A model generated the notes under the pieces. The model searched no databases, was not told the origin of the DNA, and saw only the letters and a program-made list of their open reading frames with translations. From Undibacterium sp. KW1 (GTDB lineage Bacteria; Pseudomonadota; Gammaproteobacteria; Burkholderiales; Burkholderiaceae_D), in the NCBI RefSeq assembly GCF_009937955.1, contig NZ_AP018439.1, positions 4,588,001-4,652,000 on the forward strand: 64,000 nucleotides of DNA. Direction: 5' to 3'. Each line of letters starts with the position of its first letter. Position 1 is the first letter of the stretch. Both the position numbers and the translations under genes were made by a program. Positions 17,453 through 24,825 of this stretch are shown here, piece after piece.

Positions 17453-18610
17453 ATGATGGCACACGATACCAACCAGCCTTTGCGGGTGCTGATCGCACCG
17501 GACTCGTTCAAAGGCAGTCTGCAAGCGCACGAAGTGGCACAGCATATCGCCACTGGTGTGAAACAGGCAATCCCAAACAGCGTCATCACGCTGGCACCGA
17601 TAGCCGACGGAGGCGAAGGTACCGCAAGAACGGTAGTCCAAAAGCTGGGAGGACATTGGGGCACGATTACCGTGACCAATGCCAACGGTCATGAGACAGA
17701 GTTGCCCTTTGGCGTTTGCAACAGCGCCACAGTGCCAGTATTTGCGATTTTCGACGTAGCTGAAATTGTCGGCCTGCCGGATGCCATACTGCCAGTTGAA
17801 GCTCGCACCACACAAGGAGTAGGCGAAGCGGTGCGAGCACTGGTCGGGCAAGGTTACAAAACGATCGTCGTTGGCCTGGGTGGCTCTTCAACCAACGATG
17901 GCGGCGTCGGCTTGCTGGCTGAGTTAATGGTGAACGTAAAAGATACGCATGGAAACGTGTTCGCACCAACACTTGGCACATTGGACAAAGTAAGCTCGGT
18001 GTCCATGCGTGAGGATGCTGCATGGCTATCCAACGTCAGTCTGATCGCACTCACTGATGTCAATAGCCCACTCGCCGGGCCCAACGGAGCAAGTCACATT
18101 TTCGGTACCCAAAAAGGCCTTATTGACGTCGATAAGGCCGATTGTCTGGTGCAGAAATTCGCCTCCAGGATCGGCACCATGCTCAACGAAGACCATTCCC
18201 GTATTGCAGGTGCGGGTGCGGCTGGTGGCTTGGGTTTTGCCATTCGGGTCCTGGGTGGCAGGCTGCAACCTGGTGCTGAATTTATATTGAATGTCCTGGG
18301 TTTGGATGATACGGGCATGGACTTCGACTGGGTGATCACAGGCGAAGGTCACTCCGACAGCCAGACACTCCTGGGAAAAGGCCCTGTCTGCGTCGCCAGA
18401 CTGGCAAAGAAAAAAAATATCCCCGTAACCCTATTGTCCGGCGCAATAGCAAGCAGCACAGAACTGTTTGACGAATTTGATGGCTGCTTTTCGATTCAGC
18501 GCTCACCCGTGACACTTGCGTTTGCGATTCAACATACCGACGCACTGTTAGAGTCTGCAGCGCATAACCTTGCAGCACTCTTCCTCTGTGCTGCACGCAG
18601 GAATCAATAA
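17453..18610 (+). CDS. Glycerate kinase (GlxK/GarK family)
   Basis: 385 residues of the two-domain glycerate 2-kinase family. Signatures: RVLIAPDSFKGSLQAHEVAQ, TLAPIADGGEGTARTVVQKL, TIVVGLGGSSTNDGGVGLLA, GAGAAGGLGFAIRVLGGRLQ, VITGEGHSDSQTLLGKGPV. It phosphorylates D-glycerate, usually at C2, feeding lower glycolysis. It is last in the 12.5-18.6 kb operon, directly after the 2-hydroxyacid dehydrogenase. Together they make a hydroxypyruvate to glycerate to phosphoglycerate branch. A GGGG tract lies just before the ATG. Confidence 0.93.
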   Translation: MMAHDTNQPLRVLIAPDSFKGSLQAHEVAQHIATGVKQAIPNSVITLAPIADGGEGTARTVVQKLGGHWGTITVTNANGHETELPFGVCNSATVPVFAIFDVAEIVGLPDAILPVEARTTQGVGEAVRALVGQGYKTIVVGLGGSSTNDGGVGLLAELMVNVKDTHGNVFAPTLGTLDKVSSVSMREDAAWLSNVSLIALTDVNSPLAGPNGASHIFGTQKGLIDVDKADCLVQKFASRIGTMLNEDHSRIAGAGAAGGLGFAIRVLGGRLQPGAEFILNVLGLDDTGMDFDWVITGEGHSDSQTLLGKGPVCVARLAKKKNIPVTLLSGAIASSTELFDEFDGCFSIQRSPVTLAFAIQHTDALLESAAHNLAALFLCAARRNQ

Positions 18611-18833
18611 TAGAACTGACGAAAAATCGCCCCATCGCTGCAATGTATGCATCATCGAAGACGGCCCCTACTGGCTGCTGGCTGGGGGTCGATTTGTTTT
18701 AGGTGCAATAAGTGACGGCAGGAGATCGAGCATTGGCGTGAGGGTAGTTCTGTAAGTCAATGATTTCATTAAGGTTTCAGCTCATCGTTTTTCATCGGTT
18801 ATGTGGCGTCAAACTGTTGCCGGTTTTAGCTAG

Positions 18834-19681
18834 GGCGTGTTGACATATCTATTTTGCATGAGGGCTGTTAACTTTTCCGAAAATGTTGACGTCCTTGAAT
18901 TTGGGCGAATCAAGGATGTCGAGAATGTTGTTGCGTGACGATCAATGGGCAAGAATAGAGAGGCTGTTGCCTGGACGAACAGGAGGCGGAGGCAGGGCTG
19001 GTGGAAATGACAGGCTGTTTATTGAAGCAGTGTTGTGGATAGCCCGCACAGTTAGTCCGTGGCGAGATTTGCCGGTTGAGTTTGGCTACTGGAACACGGT
19101 CTATACGCGCTTTGCGCGGTGGTCTGAGCGAGATAGTTGGCAAAGTATTTTTTCTGTGTTGCGAGAAGAAGCTGATTTTGAAGAGGTGTACCTTGATAGC
19201 ACAGTGGTGAGAGCACACCAACACGCAACGGGCGCTGCCAAAAAAAAGGAGAGCAAGCTCTTGGCCGTTCTCGCGGGGGATTGACTACTAAAATTCATGT
19301 ATGTGTGGAAGGCTTGGGGGAAGCAGCCCGTTTCCTGCTTACTGGGGGTCATTGTCATGATGTGACGCAAGCAGAGGCATTACTCAAAGACCTACAGCCA
19401 GGAGCAGTACTGGCAGACAAAGCTTATGATGCCAATGCTTTGATTGCGCGCATTCAAGAGAGAAATGCGAAGGTTGTGATCCCGTCAAAATCGAACCGGA
19501 AAGAGCCAAGAGAAATTGATGCTTTTCAGTATCGCAACCGCAATGTAATCGAACGTTTTTTTGCGAGAATCAAACAATTCAGACGAATTGCAACACGCTA
19601 TGACAAGTTGGCTTCTCGCTTCGCCTCATTCTTCGCTATTGTGGCTTCTTTTGAATGGCTAAAATGATATGTCAACACGCA
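18834..19681 (+). mobile_element. IS5-family (IS427-group) insertion sequence
   Basis: Terminal inverted repeats GGCGTGTTGACATATC on the left and, complemented, TGCGTGTTGACATATC on the right. A CTAG target duplication flanks it (18830-18833 and 19682-19685), typical of the IS427 group. Length is 848 bp. The right CTAG provides the TAG stop of the neighbouring minus-strand DUF2264 gene, so the insertion is exactly at the 3' end of that operon. Confidence 0.92.
18916..19667 (+). CDS. IS5/IS427 transposase, made by -1 frameshifting
   Basis: The first frame (start 18916 or the upstream ATG 18883) reads MSRMLLRDDQWARIERLLPG, LFIEAVLWIARTVSPWRDLP and EEVYLDSTVVRAHQHATGAA (first catalytic Asp). Its stop is at 19282-19284. 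At A8 (19240-19247) followed by G, the slippery A_AAA_AAG (19242-19248) allows a -1 shift into the second frame: GEQALGRSRGGLTTKIHVCV, AVLADKAYDANALIARI (second Asp), RNRNVIERFFARIKQFRRIA (catalytic Glu). The shift restores a complete DDE enzyme, as expected for this group, so the element may be functional. Confidence 0.85.
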
Positions 19682-20950
19682 CTAGTAGCTGACAGGATAA
19701 TCCTTGGGGAACTTGCGTCCGCCAAAGGCTTTCTTTTGCGTCCAGTCCAGCGGCGGGCTGGTCCAGTAAGTATCGGTTTCTGGCAGGCCGAGAGAAAGAA
19801 AACCTTCCGATGCCAGATACATGCTGCCATTATTGGAATACCAGTCGCCCAGTTCCGGTTGATGGCCGACAAAACCTATGGTCAGGAAACCATCGCTGGT
19901 GAAATTGCTGGGCTCGGTCCAGATCGCCTTGTGGACTGCCTGCATGGCGGCGCGTACCTGGCCTTCTGGCAGGCTGGCGGGCAATTGCTTGCGCCATGCC
20001 AACAACCCCAGCGGCTGGAATGCGGCCGTCCTGTAAGTCAGCGAGCGACCGATGGGAGGGTAAGTTCCTTCTGGCGAAATGAAACGTTCCAGATGCTCGC
20101 TATAGCGCTGCATGCGTTTCAGGGCCTGTGCCTGCAAGTCTGCAGGTTTGGCGTTCCAGAAAGGGCCTTTGAACTTGACCAGCACTTCCAGCACTTCATA
20201 CAGCATGGGGTACATCACAAATGAATTGTAATAATCGAAGTGAAAGGCTTCGCCATCCTTGATCCAGCCATCACCGATATACCATTCATTGATCTTACGA
20301 ATGGCGACATTCATGCGCATGGGGTCGTATTCTTCACCTATCGACATCAGCCAGGCTTCGTTCATTGCGGCAAACAGCATCCAGTTGATGTAGGGCGGTT
20401 CTATCCGGCGCAGGCCTTTGATCTCGCTGATGATGCGCTGTTTTGTGACGCTGTCCAGCGGTTCCCACAATGCCTTGGGTGCACGCATCAGGGCATTGGT
20501 GAAATAGGCTGAATCGACCAGTGCCTGGCCGTGGCCTTTCCATAAAAGATAATCCGGACTCTTGGGGTCTACCGAATGCGCATAGCTTTGCAAGGCCATT
20601 TGTTGCAGGCGTTTGCGAGTGCGGCCTTCGGGTGTATTGTCTTCTGGCAGAGCTAGCCACGGGGCTGCACCTGCGATCAGGCGACCAAAACACTCCAGAT
20701 AGGCGACCTGCTTGTCGCGACCATCCCAGGTCGGGCTAAGCTCCAGTTGAAACTTCTTTTGCAATTCGCCTTTTGCCATCGCAGACAACACCGGCTCTGC
20801 CATTTTTTGCAATAGCCCTGTCATGTAGGCACGGTCGCTGCCGATGTCTGGTAAGGTCGTTGGGGCTGCCTGCACTTGTGTGCCGCTGGCCAGCAAGCCG
20901 CTGACGGCGGAGCCTGCTACCACTGCACGCATAAAATGTCGTCGTTCCAT
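19682..20950 (-). CDS. DUF2264 protein, exported
   Basis: 422 residues. The N-terminus MERRHFMRAVVAGSAVSGLL plus AQA is a Tat-like signal. The mature part matches DUF2264: YLECFGRLIAGAAPWLALPE, QALVDSAYFTNALMRAPKAL, PPYINWMLFAAMNEAWLMSI, IGDGWIKDGEAFHFDYYNSF, SPEGTYPPIGRSLTYRTAAF, GDWYSNNGSMYLASEGFLSL. The fold resembles (alpha/alpha)6 glycosidases/lyases, and family members sit in pectin and ulvan loci, but the reaction is not established. It is the last gene of the GH105/GH35 operon, 40 bp after GH35. The TAG stop falls in the IS5 target duplication; the native end PVSY seems complete. Confidence 0.85.
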   Translation of the reverse strand: MERRHFMRAVVAGSAVSGLLASGTQVQAAPTTLPDIGSDRAYMTGLLQKMAEPVLSAMAKGELQKKFQLELSPTWDGRDKQVAYLECFGRLIAGAAPWLALPEDNTPEGRTRKRLQQMALQSYAHSVDPKSPDYLLWKGHGQALVDSAYFTNALMRAPKALWEPLDSVTKQRIISEIKGLRRIEPPYINWMLFAAMNEAWLMSIGEEYDPMRMNVAIRKINEWYIGDGWIKDGEAFHFDYYNSFVMYPMLYEVLEVLVKFKGPFWNAKPADLQAQALKRMQRYSEHLERFISPEGTYPPIGRSLTYRTAAFQPLGLLAWRKQLPASLPEGQVRAAMQAVHKAIWTEPSNFTSDGFLTIGFVGHQPELGDWYSNNGSMYLASEGFLSLGLPETDTYWTSPPLDWTQKKAFGGRKFPKDYPVSY

Positions 20951-20990
20951 GTCTTCCTCTTGTTATGGTTTTTGGTATTTATTCTTCAGC

Positions 20991-23357
20991 TTATTCCTGA
21001 ACGACCAGCGTATCAGCGACATAGACACGATAACGCTTGATGCGGCCGGTAACGCTATCGGCACCCTGACGTGGCGTATAACGTATCCCCGCCACCTCAA
21101 CCTGTTTACCCAGGTCGAGAATCAATCTGTGTGGGTGAGTGCCGAATGGTGGCTTGCCACTGTAGGCGGTATGCCAATGATCGGTGATTTGTCCGTTGAT
21201 GGCATTCAAGGCCGAGCCGTCTTCCTTATTTGCTTCTTCGCTACTGACATAGGCGATGGTCCAGCCGGACTGATTGAGTGTCTTGCCATCGGTGCCAAGC
21301 AAGGCCAGTTCTGCCACCGATGCAAACTGTTTGCCATCGAAGGCATCCAGTGACTCCAGACACAACTGACGCCCGCGTACCGGTTTGTCGAAACGTACAT
21401 CCTGCGTCGCGCTGCCAGCTTGGAATTGCCCTTCATGCGCAGGCGTCAGGCCATCCAGCTTAGGCTTGGCTGTATTTGGTGGGCGCGGCAGGTCGCGTTC
21501 GGGATGCAGTTGATCGAGGATAGGTGTGCTTAGCCCAGCTATGCGCGCACTTTGTGGTCCGGTCAGGTCCAGCACCACGATGTCGTTGCGGCCAGGTTTG
21601 ATCCAGGGGCCGGGCAGGTACATGGTCTGGGTTGGGCCTATACTCCAGTAGCGGCCCAGGCATCGGCCATTGATCCATACCACGCCCTGACCCCAGGTCG
21701 ACATGTCGAGGAAGGTATCACCGCTAGAACTGACATCAAAACTACCGTGCCAGAATGCCGGGCCCTTTGCATGTCCAGGCTTCCATTTCAGTGCTGGCAG
21801 CTTGCCGTCGGCATCAAAGTCAATGGCGCGGATTTCCCAGTTTTCCAGCGCCTGCGGTTGGCCATTTTTTGGTTTGAAAACTACCGGGCCATGCAAGCCT
21901 TTTCTGTCGTGGATTTCCACTCCAAAATTCACACGGGCGATGGTGTACAACAGAATGTCCATCGTGACAGGCTTGCTGCGCGCGGCCAGTTCAACCCTAA
22001 AGCGATTATGCCGGGTATCCATGGTGCCGACCTGCTTGCCATCCACATACACCCAGGCCAGGTCACGCACCTTGGCCGCTTCGAGTATTCCTGCCGGGCC
22101 AGCGGGTAGCGTCACACGGTAGGTCACCAGACCACGGCTGATGTCATACTGTTCTATCGGTTGTGGTAATGTCGTCTTGATGACGCGCGGTGGCAGATTG
22201 GCAAATACGCTGGCTGATTCTTTCAGCGCAAAGGCAGCAATCTCAATCACTGGCATGCGCGGCGGCGCCGGCGGTAAGATTTCACCTTCAGCCAGGAAGG
22301 GCTGTATGCCGTCACGATATGCCTTGAACTTGTCGCCTGTCCACCCAGCTTCGCCAATAGGTGCATCGTAGTCATAGCTGCTGGTATCAGGCCGGAAAGG
22401 GCGGTCGCAACCACCCCATAAACCAAAGGTGGTGCCGCCATGCGCCATATACAGACTGAACGAACCATTGGCTTTCAGCATCGTCTGGATATCGGCCACT
22501 GCCTTGCTGGCATCACCACGGCGGTGCGGCGAGCCCCAGGTGTCGAACCAGCCGGAATAAAATTCCCCACACATTAGTGGGCCTTGCTGTACCGAGGCGA
22601 GCGCCTTGAAACCAGCCAGGGGTTGACTGCCAAAGTTGGCGACTGAAAATAGCTCAGGGATATGTGACTTGACGACCGCATTGGTCGGATTGCATTGAAA
22701 CAGTGGTACGTCAAATTTGGCGTCCAGCAAAGCCTGGCGCATCACGCGCATGTATTCCAGGTCTTCGCCAAAGAAGCCATATTCGTTTTCTACCTGCACC
22801 ATCAAAATCGGGCCACCCTGAGTAATCTGCATAGGTGCCAGTACACGGCCTACTTCATGCATCCAGCGGCGTGCCGGTTGTACGTAAGCATCGTCACGTG
22901 TGCGCAGGAAATTATCTTTGGGATGTTTCAGCAGCCACCATGGCAAGCCTCCCATTTCCCATTCAGCGCACGCATAGGGGCCGGGGCGCAGGATGACCCA
23001 CAAACCCTCTTGCTGAGCGATGCGGCAGAACTCGGCGGCGTCGCGCTGGCCGCTCCAGTCGTATTGGCCTTCGCGCCATTCATGATAATTCCAGAACAGG
23101 TAGGCACACACGGTGTTCAAGCCCATGGCCTTGATGGCTTGCAGGCGGTGTCGCCAGTATTCACGCGGGACACGTGCAAAATGCAGCTCGCCACAACGAA
23201 TTTGCAGGCGCTTTCCATCGAGTAAAAAATCGTTCTGACCTATCTGGAAGCGCGGCGACTCTGCCGCCTGTGCCTTGCCTGCAAGTGGAAAAAGCATGCT
23301 GCCAACGGCTGCTGCTGCACCCTGGATGAGACGTCTGCGCGGATGATATGTGGTCAT
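20991..23357 (-). CDS. GH35 beta-galactosidase, exported by Tat
   Basis: 788 residues. Signal HPRRRLIQGAAAAVGSMLFP carries the twin arginine. GH35 hallmarks: GELHFARVPREYWRHRLQAI, GLNTVCAYLFWNYHEWREG, LRPGPYACAEWEMGGLPWW, acid/base Glu192 in VQVENEYGFF, nucleophile Glu265 in CGEFYSGWFDTWG, and MAHGGTTFGLWGG. Downstream are jelly-roll domains (WGQGVVWINGRCLGRYWSIG) and a C-terminal discoidin-like module (HRLILDLGKQVEVAGIRYTP). It should release terminal beta-galactose from side chains such as those of rhamnogalacturonan or arabinogalactan. The 180-bp gap to GH105 holds a stem GTCCAGG/CCTGGAC (23453-23480). Confidence 0.95.
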   Translation of the reverse strand: MTTYHPRRRLIQGAAAAVGSMLFPLAGKAQAAESPRFQIGQNDFLLDGKRLQIRCGELHFARVPREYWRHRLQAIKAMGLNTVCAYLFWNYHEWREGQYDWSGQRDAAEFCRIAQQEGLWVILRPGPYACAEWEMGGLPWWLLKHPKDNFLRTRDDAYVQPARRWMHEVGRVLAPMQITQGGPILMVQVENEYGFFGEDLEYMRVMRQALLDAKFDVPLFQCNPTNAVVKSHIPELFSVANFGSQPLAGFKALASVQQGPLMCGEFYSGWFDTWGSPHRRGDASKAVADIQTMLKANGSFSLYMAHGGTTFGLWGGCDRPFRPDTSSYDYDAPIGEAGWTGDKFKAYRDGIQPFLAEGEILPPAPPRMPVIEIAAFALKESASVFANLPPRVIKTTLPQPIEQYDISRGLVTYRVTLPAGPAGILEAAKVRDLAWVYVDGKQVGTMDTRHNRFRVELAARSKPVTMDILLYTIARVNFGVEIHDRKGLHGPVVFKPKNGQPQALENWEIRAIDFDADGKLPALKWKPGHAKGPAFWHGSFDVSSSGDTFLDMSTWGQGVVWINGRCLGRYWSIGPTQTMYLPGPWIKPGRNDIVVLDLTGPQSARIAGLSTPILDQLHPERDLPRPPNTAKPKLDGLTPAHEGQFQAGSATQDVRFDKPVRGRQLCLESLDAFDGKQFASVAELALLGTDGKTLNQSGWTIAYVSSEEANKEDGSALNAINGQITDHWHTAYSGKPPFGTHPHRLILDLGKQVEVAGIRYTPRQGADSVTGRIKRYRVYVADTLVVQE

Positions 23358-23537
23358 GATGTAAATAAAGTTACGTGAAGTTGATCAGCGTCGCTACGCC
23401 ATCATCTCTGTATAAAAACAAAGGCGGCCTATAGGGTAACCTTTGGTGAAACGTCCAGGACAGGAGAGGCAAACCTGGACGGAATAAACGATACCACTAC
23501 GGCAAGCCATCCGGAGCCGGATTGGCGGGCGACGCCT

Positions 23538-24698
23538 TTAATGATCAATAAACCTGATCATTTCAGCCGCAGCCAGCAAGAAGGCCCCGACGCCGAAGGA
23601 AGTGAATGAATTCTGGTCTATGGTCTGCCCCGGTATGGCACGTTCACCGATAGGCTGCACATAGCCTATCTTGCCGCCAGGCTGCAATGCGACTGTGCTC
23701 AGGTAGTGCCAGCTCTTCGTGACTACCGGTGTGTATTCGGCTTTATCAAGGTAGCCATGGTTCATGCCCCATAGATATCCGTAGGTGAAAAATGCAGTGC
23801 CACTGGTTTCCCTGCCAGGTGCCTGAGCCGGGTCAAGCAGGCTGCGGGTCCAGTAGCCTTCTTCCTGCTGCACTGATTTCAGGGCCTTGGCCATCCCCTG
23901 AAAGCGTTGCACGAACAAGGCGTGGCTGGGATGGCTTGCAGGCAGGTCGGCCAATACTTTAGCCAGGCCAGCAAATACCCAGCCGTCACCACGTGCCCAG
24001 AAATCCTTGCCACCATTCGCGCTCTTGTGTTTGGGGTAGAGATATTTGGCATCGCGGTAATACAGATTACTTTCCTTATCGAACATTAAATGGTCAGCAA
24101 AAAGAAAATATTCCTGAAGCTTGTCGAGGTAGCGACGGTCGCCGGTGACCTTATACAGCTTGGTCATGACCGGCATGACCATGTACAGACCATCTACCCA
24201 CCACCAGTAGTCATTGTTGGGCGTGCTCATCTGGTATTCCATGACTTCGCGTGCACGGGCGATCTTGCGTGGGTCTTTGTTGGCGTCCAGATTATATAAG
24301 TCTATAAACGTCTGATAACTGACTTGCCAGTCGCCAAACATCACATGTTCATCAGTTTCGCCATAGTTGTATTTCCAGCTGGCCTTGACGTCTGAGTTGG
24401 CCGAGCGCCAGCGGTTATGTTCGGCCCAGGCTGTCGAATAATCACGGTAGGCAGGATTTCCGGTTATGACATAGGCTTCCATATTGCCGGTGTGATAGGT
24501 GGCGATGTCCCAGAATGGCGACTGTCCGGGTGGATTGTTGCGTTGCCAGTAGCTGTTGGCCAGATTCAGGGCCGCCATCACTTCGGCCCTGGTGGTAGCA
24601 GGTATGCTGGCTGACTGCTTGACTGGTGTAGTGCTACAAGCGCATGCCATCAGCGCCAGACCTACCATTGCTGCCTGCAAATAGTGACGTCTCGTCAT
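23538..24698 (-). CDS. GH105/GH88-type unsaturated uronyl hydrolase, lipoprotein
   Basis: 386 residues. MTRRHYLQAAMVGLALMACA is a signal with a lipobox-like ALMAC, so the enzyme is probably anchored. (alpha/alpha)6-barrel motifs: SYQTFIDLYNLDAN, YWWWVDGLYMVMPVMTKLYK (catalytic Asp region), KDFWARGDGWVFAGLAKVLA, GTAFFTYGYLWGMNHGYLDK, NSFTSFGVGAFLLAAAEMIR. These enzymes remove 4,5-unsaturated uronic acids left by polysaccharide lyases, by enol-ether hydration. Presence in the operon implies that a lyase acts first. No pectate-type lyase is in the window, but the BNR-4 protein at 3919-5286 is a candidate. Confidence 0.88.
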   Translation of the reverse strand: MTRRHYLQAAMVGLALMACACSTTPVKQSASIPATTRAEVMAALNLANSYWQRNNPPGQSPFWDIATYHTGNMEAYVITGNPAYRDYSTAWAEHNRWRSANSDVKASWKYNYGETDEHVMFGDWQVSYQTFIDLYNLDANKDPRKIARAREVMEYQMSTPNNDYWWWVDGLYMVMPVMTKLYKVTGDRRYLDKLQEYFLFADHLMFDKESNLYYRDAKYLYPKHKSANGGKDFWARGDGWVFAGLAKVLADLPASHPSHALFVQRFQGMAKALKSVQQEEGYWTRSLLDPAQAPGRETSGTAFFTYGYLWGMNHGYLDKAEYTPVVTKSWHYLSTVALQPGGKIGYVQPIGERAIPGQTIDQNSFTSFGVGAFLLAAAEMIRFIDH

Positions 24699-24825
24699 AG
24701 GTGGTGATCTTTCGTCGTGATCTTTGGTGAAGTTGGCAGGTGGCGGCGGACAAGTGTCGAACCTGTCTGCCTTGTGCCACCTCTCGCTGATGCCAAATAG
24801 GACTCCAGCGAGAATGCCAGAACGT

